Of a DNA stretch of 64,000 bases, positions 1 to 7,794 are shown one piece after another. The DNA is from CAZPQV01 sp964588705 (GTDB taxonomy: Bacteria; Bacteroidota; Bacteroidia; Flavobacteriales; Weeksellaceae). Where the stretch lies: NCBI GenBank assembly GCA_964588705.1, contig CAZPQV010000004.1:10865-74864 (forward strand), written 5' to 3'. Position 1 is the stretch's first letter; every line of letters starts with the position of its first letter. Below the pieces are notes generated by a model that did not search any database, had not been told where the DNA came from, and worked only from the letters and a program-made list of their open reading frames with translations. The position numbers and the translations under genes were made by a program.

Positions 1-993
1 TACATTAAAGAAAACGAAATCGGAACGGTTATTTTTGATGATGAACTTTCGCCTTCACAACTGAAAAACCTGGAGCGTGAACTGGAAGTAAAAATCATTG
101 ACAGAACCAACCTCATTCTTGATATTTTTGCTCAAAGAGCACAAACTTCTTATGCGCGAACTCAAGTTGAACTCGCTCAGTATGAATATCTTCTTCCGCG
201 ACTAACCAGAATGTGGACTCACCTTGAACGTCAGCGAGGCGGTATCGGAATGCGCGGTCCCGGGGAAACAGAAATTGAAACCGACCGAAGAATCATTCGC
301 GACCGAATTTCATTGCTCAAAGAAAAACTGAGAACCATCGACAAACAAATGCACACCCAACGTCAAAACCGCGGAAAGATGGTGCGCGTTGCTTTGGTAG
401 GATATACCAACGTTGGTAAATCAACATTGATGAATTCTCTTTCGAAATCTGAGGTTTTTGCGGAAAATAAACTGTTCGCCACGCTCGATACAACCGTAAG
501 AAAAGTGGTGATTGGAAATCTGCCTTTTTTGCTTACAGATACGGTTGGATTCATCAGAAAGCTACCGACTCAATTGGTGGAATCTTTTAAATCTACTTTG
601 GATGAGGTTCGCGAAGCCGATCTTTTAATTCATGTTGTAGATATTTCTCATGAAAGTTTTGAAGATCACGTCGCCTCTGTAAATCAGATTCTTATGGAGA
701 TTAATGCGCATCAGAAACCGATGATTATGGTCTTCAACAAAATAGATGCATTTGCTTATGAGAAAAAAGAAGAAGACGATTTAACGCCATCAACCAAAAA
801 GAATATTTCACTCGAAGAATGGAAGAACACCTGGATGGCAAAATCTAAATATCCAACGGTTTTTATTTCAGCACTCACTAAAGAAAATTTTCCCGAAATG
901 AAGAAAATGATTTACGATGAAGTGGTTAAAATCCATATTTCGAGATTCCCGTATAATGACTTTCTGTTTGAGTATTACGATGATGAAGAATAA
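1..993 (+). CDS. hflX: GTPase HflX, 5'-truncated by the window edge
   Basis: Ribosome-associated GTPase of the HflX family, which in other bacteria splits stalled or stressed ribosomes. The frame is open from base 1, so the N-terminal part of the glycine-rich HflX domain lies outside the window. Visible are the hallmark segment GGIGMRGPGETEIETDRR, a helical linker, then the G domain with G1 GYTNVGKST, G3 DTVGF and G4 NKID. The C-terminus is acidic (YYDDEE). An internal ATG at 211 is not the true start because homologous sequence continues upstream of it. It is followed 21 bases later by an AlkD-like gene on the same strand, so co-transcription is plausible. Family assignment is firm. Confidence 0.93.
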   Translation, partial: YIKENEIGTVIFDDELSPSQLKNLERELEVKIIDRTNLILDIFAQRAQTSYARTQVELAQYEYLLPRLTRMWTHLERQRGGIGMRGPGETEIETDRRIIRDRISLLKEKLRTIDKQMHTQRQNRGKMVRVALVGYTNVGKSTLMNSLSKSEVFAENKLFATLDTTVRKVVIGNLPFLLTDTVGFIRKLPTQLVESFKSTLDEVREADLLIHVVDISHESFEDHVASVNQILMEINAHQKPMIMVFNKIDAFAYEKKEEDDLTPSTKKNISLEEWKNTWMAKSKYPTVFISALTKENFPEMKKMIYDEVVKIHISRFPYNDFLFEYYDDEE

Positions 994-1014
994 ATAAGCA
1001 CAACTTTGTGTTAG

Positions 1015-1731
1015 ATGAGTATCGTAAACGAAATAAAATCAGCCCTTGAGTTTCTTTCAATTCCAGAAAAGAAAGAATTTTTTCCTCGTTTTTTCAAATC
1101 GGGGCCGGGAGAATATGCTGAAGGTGACCAGTTTATCGGAGTCACCGTTCCTGATCAGAGGAAAGTTGCGAAAGAGTATTTTCAGAAAATTTCTTTGGAG
1201 GAACTGGGCAAACTTCTCTCATCTCCAATTCACGAACACCGTCATTGCGCGTTGCTGATGTTGGTTGCGAAGTACGAAAAATCTACATTAGAAGAAGAAA
1301 AACAAAAGATTGTTGATTTTTATCTCGATCATCTTCCGCATATCAACAATTGGGATTTGGTAGATAATTCCTGTTATAAAATCCTTGGAAAACATTGTTT
1401 CGAGAATGATGATGATTCAATTCTAAGAAAACTTTCCGATTCTGAAAATATGTGGCACAAAAGGATTGCGGTTGTTGCAACGATGTTCCACGTGAAGAAA
1501 GGGAAGTTTGATCTTACCAAGGAGTTGGCGCTGAATAATCTCCAACATTCTCACGACTTGATGCATAAAGCCAACGGCTGGCTGCTTCGTGAAATGGGGA
1601 ATAAAAATGAAAAGGAATTAGTAGATTTCCTTAAAGAACATTATCAAAAAATGCCCAGAACATCTCTTCGGTATGCCATCGAAAAACTGGACGAAGAAAC
1701 AAGACAGGACTTTTTAAAAGGAAGAATCTGA
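1015..1731 (+). CDS. DNA alkylation repair protein, AlkD-like HEAT-repeat glycosylase
   Basis: 238-residue all-helical protein of the AlkD/DNA alkylation repair family, which excises N3- and N7-alkylated purines using a curved stack of HEAT-like repeats. The segment NNWDLVD (residues 111-117) matches the place where AlkD carries its key Trp and Asp. Length agrees with the family. It starts at ATG 1015 just after hflX, and its TGA shares one base with the ATG of the next gene (position 1731), suggesting translational coupling. Activity on a specific lesion cannot be read from the sequence. Confidence 0.85.
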   Translation: MSIVNEIKSALEFLSIPEKKEFFPRFFKSGPGEYAEGDQFIGVTVPDQRKVAKEYFQKISLEELGKLLSSPIHEHRHCALLMLVAKYEKSTLEEEKQKIVDFYLDHLPHINNWDLVDNSCYKILGKHCFENDDDSILRKLSDSENMWHKRIAVVATMFHVKKGKFDLTKELALNNLQHSHDLMHKANGWLLREMGNKNEKELVDFLKEHYQKMPRTSLRYAIEKLDEETRQDFLKGRI

Positions 1732-2063
1732 TGGTAGAAACACTTTACATCCGCGAGATTTTTCATTACTTCCTGCATCTTATTGCGCCGGTATTTATTG
1801 CGCTAATTTTTTTCAAAAGCAATTGGAAGAAAGCTTATTTCATTATGTTCGCAACAATGCTTGTGGATTTGGACCATATTTTTGCCAATCCTATTTTCGA
1901 TCCCAATCGAAACAGCATCGGCTACCATCCTTTGCATACTTATCCCATGATTGCACTTTACTTTTTAGGAACTCTTTTTCTGAAAAGAAATTATCGGATC
2001 ATTGCTATTGGTTTGCTTTTCCACATGTTTACAGACTTTCAGGATTTTTACTTTTGGAAGTAA
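1731..2063 (+). CDS. Small integral membrane protein, DUF6122-like
   Basis: 110 residues with three to four hydrophobic helices and conserved-looking polar motifs inside the membrane region: FHYFLHL near the N-terminus, DLDHI in the middle (residues about 44-48), YHPLHTYP, and FHMFTDFQD near the end. The His/Asp spacing is reminiscent of metal-dependent membrane hydrolases (YdjM/LexA-regulated type), but that is only a resemblance. It overlaps the upstream repair gene by one base and is probably translated with it. Function unknown; the DUF6122 label is from memory of Bacteroidota annotations. Confidence 0.7.
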   Translation: MVETLYIREIFHYFLHLIAPVFIALIFFKSNWKKAYFIMFATMLVDLDHIFANPIFDPNRNSIGYHPLHTYPMIALYFLGTLFLKRNYRIIAIGLLFHMFTDFQDFYFWK

Positions 2064-2118
2064 ATTAAAATATTTATTAATTTTATAAATAATATTCCGC
2101 ATTAAAATAGATTTTTTG

Positions 2119-2126
2119 TATTTTTG
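2119..2126 (+). promoter_or_regulatory. −7 element TATTTTTG of chaA
   Basis: Exact match to the Bacteroidota −7 consensus TAnnTTTG. Only three bases separate it from the ATG at 2130, so transcription should begin at or next to the start codon and give a leaderless mRNA. No clear −33 TTTG at the usual distance. Confidence 0.6.
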
Positions 2127-2129
2127 CGG

Positions 2130-3233
2130 ATGCTTTCTAAATTTAAACGCCTGTTTCACTGGTCGGTTTTTTTACCGGTTTTTTCATCCATATTTTATTT
2201 TGGCGGATTCCTTGATGATAATGCTGTAACCAATATTATTGGCGCAATACTCCTTTTCGGGAGTGTGCTTGCAGCAGTACATCATGCTGAGGTTGTTGCT
2301 CATAAAGTGGGTGAGCCATACGGAACAATTATTTTGGCAATCTGTATTACGATCCTGGAAGTTGGGCTTATTATTTCCTTCATGCTTTCTGGTAGCGAAA
2401 GTGCTTTAACCTATGCAAGAGATACTGTTTTCGCAGCGGTGATGCTTATTCTGAACGGTATTTTGGGGATTTGTATTCTTGTCGGCGGCGTGCGGTATCG
2501 GGAGCAATTTTTTGCAAGAAGTTCGGTTACCACGTATTTGGTGAGCTTGGTGGCAATCCTCGTTCTTACACTTATTTTACCGAATTACACTTCAAGTGAG
2601 AGAGGTCCGTTCTATACCGATGCGCAGTTGGCGTTTGTGTCGATTGCCTGTTTGGTGATTTATGGAACGTTTTTGATGGTACAAACGGTTCGCCACCGTA
2701 ATTATTTCATAATGGAGAACGGAACTACAGATGATAATTCCAATGATAATGACGACCACGAACCGGATCCACCAACATTGACAACCACTTTAATCAGTTT
2801 GGCATTACTGATTCTCAGTTTATTTGTAGTGATCTTTATGGCAAAAGGACTGTCTCCGGTCATTGAAGGATTTGTAAAAAGCATGGGAGCTCCAAAAACT
2901 TTGGTTGGAGTAATTATCGCATCGTTTGTACTGCTTCCGGAAGGGTTGGCAGCGGTTCGTGCGGCGAGGGCCAATCAGATTCAGACTTCTGTAAACCTTG
3001 CTTTGGGCTCAGCTTTAGCGAGTGTTGGGCTTACAATTCCGGTAATTTCTGCGGTTTGTATTATTTACGATATGCCGTTTATTCTCGGTCTTGACTTGAA
3101 GTCGATTATATTATTGTCGCTTTCGGTTTTCATTGTCATGATTTCGTTGAGCCGGGGAAAAACCAACGTTCTCTACGGAACGGTATTGCTCGTGAATCTT
3201 GCAGCATATGTCTTTACGGTAATCGTGCCTTAA
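2130..3233 (+). CDS. chaA: Calcium/cation:proton antiporter, ChaA type (CaCA family)
   Basis: About 367 residues with roughly ten to eleven membrane helices arranged as two homologous halves, as in the CaCA superfamily. The α-repeat motifs are visible: HHAEVVAHKVGEPYGTIILA in half one, and GVIIASFVLLPEGLAAVRAARANQIQTSVNLALGSALASVG in half two (read as two adjoining blocks). The acidic loop in the middle (DDNSNDNDDHEPD, near residue 200) separates the halves. It would export Ca2+ or Na+ in exchange for protons at the inner membrane. A TTG six bases upstream is in frame, but ATG 2130 fits better. The promoter box just upstream suggests a leaderless transcript. Confidence 0.85.
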   Translation: MLSKFKRLFHWSVFLPVFSSIFYFGGFLDDNAVTNIIGAILLFGSVLAAVHHAEVVAHKVGEPYGTIILAICITILEVGLIISFMLSGSESALTYARDTVFAAVMLILNGILGICILVGGVRYREQFFARSSVTTYLVSLVAILVLTLILPNYTSSERGPFYTDAQLAFVSIACLVIYGTFLMVQTVRHRNYFIMENGTTDDNSNDNDDHEPDPPTLTTTLISLALLILSLFVVIFMAKGLSPVIEGFVKSMGAPKTLVGVIIASFVLLPEGLAAVRAARANQIQTSVNLALGSALASVGLTIPVISAVCIIYDMPFILGLDLKSIILLSLSVFIVMISLSRGKTNVLYGTVLLVNLAAYVFTVIVP

Positions 3234-3398
3234 GTGGTTAAACGCAAGGAAAGACAAAGATCTTCTTACTTTTCGTGAAAATATTTATATGAGAAACAAA
3301 GGGATATCTTTGATATAAGACAATGATACGCAGAAAATAATAAAGTATTTGAGAAAGCTTTTCAGAAAAAAAAATCTGCTTAATCTGCGAGAACAACT
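3234..3398. repeat. Degenerate intergenic repeat-like segment
   Basis: Non-coding stretch between two convergent genes. It carries GGAAAGACAAAG at 3248-3259, whose exact reverse complement recurs at 40481-40492 in another intergenic region, and TCTGCTTAATCTGCGAG at about 3376-3392, a phrase common in Bacteroidota intergenic DNA. No open frame or clean terminator hairpin seen. Confidence 0.35.
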
Positions 3399-3782
3399 TT
3401 AAGTTAAACGTCTTGCCATTTCCATTTTGTAAGCAAAAAGCTGTGCGATATTATTGGCTTTATAAATGGCCATATCTGCAGTTTCTCCTTCAAAATGTTC
3501 ACTAACGGTCTCTGTCCAAAGCTTTACCCAATGCTCAAAATGGTGCTTTTCCATCGGAACCTTTTCGTTCACGGGCCAATGTGAAGCCATAGGATTTCCT
3601 TTGTAAGAAATTTGCCCAAAAAGCAGTGTTTCCCAGAACTGATACATCTTTGGCAAGTGATGGCTCCAATCGGTTTTGGCAACATCATTAAAGAAAAAAC
3701 CAATCACATCATCCTTCTGCACTTTCGTGTAGAAAGCGTTTACCAGCAGCTCAATATCTTCTCTTGTTTCCAGTTTTTTCAT
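3399..3782 (-). CDS. Group III truncated haemoglobin
   Basis: 127 residues, the usual length of a 2-on-2 truncated globin. The helix B/CD region (FYTKVQKDDVIGFFFND), the segment WETLLFGQISYKGNPMASHWP and the F-helix region HHFEHWVKLW identify the group III (P) subfamily; the proximal haem-ligand His is expected in HHFEHW (residue 80 or 81). Such proteins bind O2, NO or peroxide; the physiological ligand here is unknown. It lies alone on the minus strand between two plus-strand genes. Confidence 0.88.
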   Translation of the reverse strand: MKKLETREDIELLVNAFYTKVQKDDVIGFFFNDVAKTDWSHHLPKMYQFWETLLFGQISYKGNPMASHWPVNEKVPMEKHHFEHWVKLWTETVSEHFEGETADMAIYKANNIAQLFAYKMEMARRLT

Positions 3783-3856
3783 ACCGCAAAATTACAATTT
3801 TAAAAATTGAGCAATTATGATTGGGGGCATAAATGAATTTTGATGAAAATTAAAAC

Positions 3857-3864
3857 TATTTTTG
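3857..3864 (+). promoter_or_regulatory. −7 element TATTTTTG upstream of the Cys-cluster gene
   Basis: Exact TAnnTTTG match 37 bases before the TTG start at 3902. The predicted leader is almost entirely the 10-bp tandem repeat described separately. Confidence 0.55.
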
Positions 3865-3865
3865 T

Positions 3866-3900
3866 CAAACTAAATCAAACTAAATCAAACAACTTCAAAC
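3866..3900 (+). repeat. 10-bp tandem repeat in a 5' leader
   Basis: Two exact copies of CAAACTAAAT followed by the variant CAAACAACTT and a partial CAAAC, directly before the start codon of the Cys-cluster protein. The array lies between the promoter box and the TTG codon, so it would form most of the mRNA leader. Confidence 0.7.
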
Positions 3901-3901
3901 T

Positions 3902-4390
3902 TTGGATTTAGAACATTACAAAACCCAAGCTCTTCAAAAACAGAAAGATCACAAAAAGTTTCTTGATGGCTTAAAGAAAAAACCACCAAAAAATTTAGAT
4001 TATTTGGTGCAGGAAACTCACGACGAAGTTTTTGAAGAAATTGATTGTCTGCAATGTGCCAACTGCTGCAAAACTACCGGTCCTTTATTTACAGAAAAAG
4101 ATATTGAAAGAATCTCAAAACATCTACGGATGAAAGCTGCAGATTTCGAGGCAAAATTTCTTAGAGTAGATGAAGATAATGATAAGGTTTTACAAAATCT
4201 TCCCTGTTGGTTTTTAAATGATGATAATACGTGCTCCATCTACGAAGTGCGCCCAAAAGCCTGTCGCGAATTTCCGCATACCGACAGAAAGAAGATTTAT
4301 CAGATCAATCATCTGACTTTAAAAAATACATTAATCTGTCCGGCGGCGCATACTTTTTTAGAAAGATTAACAAAAACACTTCAGAAGTGA
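3902..4390 (+). CDS. YkgJ-family cysteine-cluster protein
   Basis: 162 residues. It has the CxxCxxCC signature (C49, C52, C55, C56) and further cysteines at about 102, 111, 121 and 146, the pattern of the YkgJ/UPF0153 family, thought to bind a metal or an Fe-S cluster. No signal peptide, so it is cytoplasmic. An in-frame TAA sits at 3881-3883 with no ATG after it, so the start is the TTG at 3902; the protein then begins DLEHYKTQALQKQK, as in flavobacterial relatives. Biochemical role unknown. Confidence 0.8.
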   Translation: MDLEHYKTQALQKQKDHKKFLDGLKKKPPKNLDYLVQETHDEVFEEIDCLQCANCCKTTGPLFTEKDIERISKHLRMKAADFEAKFLRVDEDNDKVLQNLPCWFLNDDNTCSIYEVRPKACREFPHTDRKKIYQINHLTLKNTLICPAAHTFLERLTKTLQK

Positions 4391-4497
4391 GTTATAAAAA
4401 TCTAAAAAATATTAAACAATCATAAAGTTTATAATTAGCAATAATATTCAGAAATTAAACGGCGTTTTCATATCAGTAAAATTTAAAAAATTAGATT

Positions 4498-4980
4498 ATG
4501 AAAAAGCTATTTTTCTCAGCAGCATTTTTGGCTGCAGGTGCTTTGATGATTAATGCGCAGGTTGTGAAAGGAAACGCCGGCGTAAAAGCAGAGACCAAAA
4601 CAACACTTCCTGCAACAGTTTTAAAAAGCGGACAAGCAATTGCATCCGAAACCGTGAAAAAATCAGATACCGTTATTCTGAAATCCAAAACTACAACAGA
4701 GGATGCAACTAAGAAAGTTTCTGATTCGGCGTCGGCAACAGCCAAAGCTGTAACTGCAGTAACGGGACAGGGACTTGAAACAGCAGCTGCAGCAAAAGAA
4801 GCAAACGGCTCCGGCGAAATGAATGTAAAAGCTAATGCTAATGCCAAAGAGAACGCCAATGCGAATGCAGCGGTTTCAACAGAAATAAAAGCGGAGGCGA
4901 CAAAAAAACAACCGGGAGATAAACCAAAAGAAAAATCTGAGGCGAAAGCTTCCACAAAAGCCAAATCCAAAGTAGAATAA
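4498..4980 (+). CDS. Secreted Ala/Lys/Thr-rich low-complexity protein, unknown function
   Basis: 160 residues. Residues 1-20 form a signal peptide (MKKLFFSAAFLAAGALMINA, cut probably after Ala20). The mature part is made of Ala, Lys, Thr, Glu and Ser, includes a run built from Ala-Asn pairs (residues about 113-126), and ends Lys-rich. There is no cysteine, so it is not a lipoprotein. It probably folds as helix or is disordered in the periplasm or outside the cell. It is a real gene by its own start, signal peptide and terminator. The 159-residue frame on the opposite strand is a shadow of this composition. No family recognised. Confidence 0.75.
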   Translation: MKKLFFSAAFLAAGALMINAQVVKGNAGVKAETKTTLPATVLKSGQAIASETVKKSDTVILKSKTTTEDATKKVSDSASATAKAVTAVTGQGLETAAAAKEANGSGEMNVKANANAKENANANAAVSTEIKAEATKKQPGDKPKEKSEAKASTKAKSKVE

Positions 4981-4987
4981 TAAAAAT

Positions 4988-5014
4988 AAAAAGCACTGAA
5001 TTTCAGTGCTTTTT
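4988..5014 (+). terminator. Rho-independent terminator after the Ala/Lys-rich gene
   Basis: Perfect hairpin AAAAAGCACTGAA/TTCAGTGCTTTTT with a tight loop, starting 7 bases after the stop codon. Confidence 0.85.
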
Positions 5015-5061
5015 ACCTCTCATTTTACTTTTTCCCATTATCCCGGGACAGGTTTATGATT

Positions 5062-5089
5062 AAAAAAGTCCGGAAGTTTCCGGACTTTC
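5062..5089 (-). terminator. Rho-independent terminator of gdhA
   Basis: Read on the minus strand: stem AAAGTCCGGAA/TTCCGGACTTT followed by a T run, 5 bases beyond the gdhA stop. Confidence 0.85.
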
Positions 5090-5094
5090 TATTT

Positions 5095-6465
5095 TTACAC
5101 TACTCCCTGAGCCAGCATTGCTTCAGCTACTTTCACGAAGCCCGCAATGTTTGCACCTTTTACGTAGTTTACGTATCCATCCTCTTCTTTACCAAAATCG
5201 CGGCAAGATTTGTGGATACCTATCATAATTTCTTTCAGTCTCGCATCCACCTCTTCTGAAGACCAGTTCAAACGGATGGAGTTCTGCGTCATTTCAAGAC
5301 CTGACGTTGCAACACCTCCGGCGTTAGACGCTTTTCCAGGGCTGAAAAGAACTTTACTGTCAAGGAAATGGTTAATCGCTTCAAGATTACATGGCATGTT
5401 TGCAGCTTCTGTTAGGCAGATAAGTCCATTGTCAACCAGTTTTTTAGCATCTTCAAGGTTAAGTTCATTTTGTGTTGCAGCAGGAATAGCTACATCAACT
5501 TTTACTTCCCAAGGACGTTTCCCTGCGTGGAATTCTGCAGATGGGAACTGCTTTACATAATCTTCAGCTCTGTTGTTACCGGAAGCTCTCATTTGAAGCA
5601 TGAAATCAATTTTTTCTCCGGAGATTCCGTCTTTATCGTAGATGTAACCATCCGGGCCAGAAATGGTAAGAACTTTTCCTCCTAGTTCAGTTGCTTTTTT
5701 CACAACACCCCAAGCTACGTTACCGAATCCGGAAACTGCGAAAGTTTTTCCAGCAATTTCCTCACCTTTAGTTCTTAGCATCTGCTCGCAGAAGTAAACC
5801 ACTCCGTATCCTGTAGCTTCTGGACGAATCAGTGATCCACCGTAAGCAAGTCCTTTACCGGTAAGAACACCCGTAAATTCGTTTCTTATTTTCTTGTATT
5901 GTCCGAAAAGGTAACCAACTTCTCTTGCACCAACACCAATGTCACCTGCAGGAACGTCAGTTTCAGGACCGATGTGCTTGCAAAGTTCCGTCATGAATGC
6001 TTGGCAGAAACGCATAATTTCATTATCGGATTTTCCTTGAGGATCGAAATCGGCGCCACCTTTACCACCACCCATCGGCAATGTGGTAAGTGAGTTTTTG
6101 AAAACCTGTTCAAAAGCAAGGAATTTAAGTACCGAAAGGTTTACAGAAGGATGGAAACGGATACCGCCTTTGTAAGGTCCAATCGCAGAGTTCATCTGAA
6201 TTCTGTAACCTCTGTTAACCTGGATTTCTCCTTTGTCGTCAACCCATGGAACGCGGAAAATAACGATTCTTTCTGCCTCAGTCATTCTTTCCAGAAGTTT
6301 TTTCCCGTTATATTCGCTTCTCGAAGCGATGAAAGGGAGAACGGTGATGGCAACTTCTTTTACCGCCTGTAAAAATTCAGGCTCATTAGGGTTTCTTGCT
6401 TCTATTTTTGCAATGAAATCCTTGATTCTTTGGTCGATTCCACGGTCGACATTATATTGCTCCAT
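5095..6465 (-). CDS. gdhA: NADP-type glutamate dehydrogenase
   Basis: 456 residues, full length for the hexameric bacterial enzyme that aminates 2-oxoglutarate to glutamate for ammonium assimilation. Seen: RGYRIQMNSAIGPYKGGIRFHPSV, then LPMGGGKGGADFDP with the catalytic lysine, DVPAGDIGVGAREVGYLFGQYK, and the coenzyme domain SGFGNVAWG. Together these match the GdhA (NADP) rather than the NAD-specific class. It is monocistronic, with its own terminator and an AT-rich upstream region carrying TAAATTTG. Confidence 0.96.
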   Translation of the reverse strand: MEQYNVDRGIDQRIKDFIAKIEARNPNEPEFLQAVKEVAITVLPFIASRSEYNGKKLLERMTEAERIVIFRVPWVDDKGEIQVNRGYRIQMNSAIGPYKGGIRFHPSVNLSVLKFLAFEQVFKNSLTTLPMGGGKGGADFDPQGKSDNEIMRFCQAFMTELCKHIGPETDVPAGDIGVGAREVGYLFGQYKKIRNEFTGVLTGKGLAYGGSLIRPEATGYGVVYFCEQMLRTKGEEIAGKTFAVSGFGNVAWGVVKKATELGGKVLTISGPDGYIYDKDGISGEKIDFMLQMRASGNNRAEDYVKQFPSAEFHAGKRPWEVKVDVAIPAATQNELNLEDAKKLVDNGLICLTEAANMPCNLEAINHFLDSKVLFSPGKASNAGGVATSGLEMTQNSIRLNWSSEEVDARLKEIMIGIHKSCRDFGKEEDGYVNYVKGANIAGFVKVAEAMLAQGVV

Positions 6466-6487
6466 AATTTGTAAATGTTATTACTAA

Positions 6488-6495
6488 CAAATTTA
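6488..6495 (-). promoter_or_regulatory. −7 element TAAATTTG of gdhA
   Basis: Exact TAnnTTTG match on the minus strand, 22 bases before the ATG. A TTGT tetramer lies 18 bases further upstream where −33 TTTG is expected. The region up to about 6650 is extremely AT-rich and has no gene. Confidence 0.55.
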
Positions 6496-6650
6496 ATTTA
6501 TTTTTCAAATCTCACAAGTATCGAATTAAAAATTAATGAAAATTCATAGAATTTAACCATATTATTTATTAATATTATAATTATTAACCTTATTTTATGA
6601 ATAATATTACATTAACAAAATATTAATGAATTATTAAAAATAACGTTTTT

Positions 6651-7760
6651 TTATAATGCCTGAAATTGTCTCCCCGAAAATGACCTGATGTAACCCGAAA
6701 GTTCAATATCAAGCAAAATTGGTAGTATTTTGAAAGTTGGGATTTCTGTTTTTTCAGAAATATCATCTAAAGAAATCAGAGGATTATTCTTTATGGTATC
6801 ATATATTATTTTCTGTTCATCAGTAAGTTGCATCCTAATTTCTGACCTTGGGAACAATTCTCCGGTCTTTTCCGTTGGCTCATTTATTTGAAGGTTTTTG
6901 ATGAGTCCGCCAATCGTAGAAATTGTGGCTGCCTTATGCTGTGATATAACCTGATTGCAACCCTGGCTGTATTTATCATTGATACGTCCCGGCAATGCGT
7001 AAACGTCCCGATTATAACTGTTGGCAAAAGTGACGGTACTCATCGAACCGCCTCCAAAAGCAGATTCTACAACAATTGTTGCAGGAGAAAGGCCGGCAAT
7101 AATTCTGTTTCTTTGAATGAAATTTTCTCTGTCCGGTTTTTGTGAAGTGTTGAATTCCGTAAACAAAGCGCCTCCGTTTTCCAAGATTTTTTCGGCTAAA
7201 ATTCGGTTTTTTGAAGGATATAAAGTATGAAAACCATGAGCCAAAACCGCAGCGGTTGGAATGTTTTTATCCAAAGATTTCTGGTGCACTTCCGAATCTA
7301 CACCCAATGCAAGACCGCTAACCGTAAGTAGATTCATGGTTTTTGCCTCTTCCAGAAGATCTTCAATAAAGAGTTTTCCGTAGGAAGTGACGCTTCTTGT
7401 TCCTACGATGCTTAACAGATTTTTAGTTTCATCGAATGTTCCTTTTTGATAAAGAATTGCAGGCGCATCGAAACATTCATTAAGAAGTTTTGGAAGTTCA
7501 TTTTGATGCCGAAGAAGAATCCTCACACTGTTCTTTTCACAAAATTTCAGTTCCTTCTCAGCAAATTTCAGATGCTTGTCATCACCGATTTCAACGGCTT
7601 TTTTTTCGCCAAATCCAAAAATTGAAGTGAGTTTTTGTTTGGGGAGTTTCCATACGTTTTCTGCAGAACCTTCGGCATCCATCAGTTTTTTGAAGCTGAT
7701 ATCTCCAATTAAACTGCACCTCCGAAGCGCTATAGCATAAAGATGTTCATCTGAAAACAT
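6651..7760 (-). CDS. dprA: DNA-processing protein DprA (DNA uptake/recombination mediator)
   Basis: 369 residues: an N-terminal helical SAM-like region, the Rossmann-like DprA domain (about residues 75-290) and a C-terminal winged-helix region (about 305-369). Motifs seen: IVGTRSVTSYG, TVSGLALGVDSEVHQ, GFHTLYPSKNR, ALFTEF, QRNRIIAGLSPATIVVES, GGGSMSTVTFA and ALPGRI. DprA binds incoming single-stranded DNA and loads RecA during natural transformation. ComM, another transformation factor, is encoded 2.7 kb away on the same strand but not in the same operon. Confidence 0.93.
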   Translation of the reverse strand: MFSDEHLYAIALRRCSLIGDISFKKLMDAEGSAENVWKLPKQKLTSIFGFGEKKAVEIGDDKHLKFAEKELKFCEKNSVRILLRHQNELPKLLNECFDAPAILYQKGTFDETKNLLSIVGTRSVTSYGKLFIEDLLEEAKTMNLLTVSGLALGVDSEVHQKSLDKNIPTAAVLAHGFHTLYPSKNRILAEKILENGGALFTEFNTSQKPDRENFIQRNRIIAGLSPATIVVESAFGGGSMSTVTFANSYNRDVYALPGRINDKYSQGCNQVISQHKAATISTIGGLIKNLQINEPTEKTGELFPRSEIRMQLTDEQKIIYDTIKNNPLISLDDISEKTEIPTFKILPILLDIELSGYIRSFSGRQFQAL

Positions 7761-7773
7761 AGGATTGTTTTCT

Positions 7774-7781
7774 CAAAAATA
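7774..7781 (-). promoter_or_regulatory. −7 element TATTTTTG of dprA
   Basis: Exact minus-strand TAnnTTTG, 13 bases before the dprA ATG, in the 34-base gap after the rhomboid gene. It implies a very short leader and a dprA promoter independent of the rhomboid gene. Confidence 0.5.
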
Positions 7782-7794
7782 AGAAATATAAATC

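Noticed and set aside
3866..3900. Tandem repeats as a CRISPR array
   Set aside because: Units are 10 bases, contiguous and without spacers; no cas genes nearby.
4491..4970. 159-residue frame antisense to the Ala/Lys-rich gene
   Set aside because: Arises from the skewed codon composition of the sense gene; the sense frame has signal peptide and terminator.
6496..6650. Very AT-rich spacer as replication origin or regulatory RNA
   Set aside because: No DnaA-box cluster, dnaA, gyrB or stable hairpins seen; explained as gdhA upstream region.
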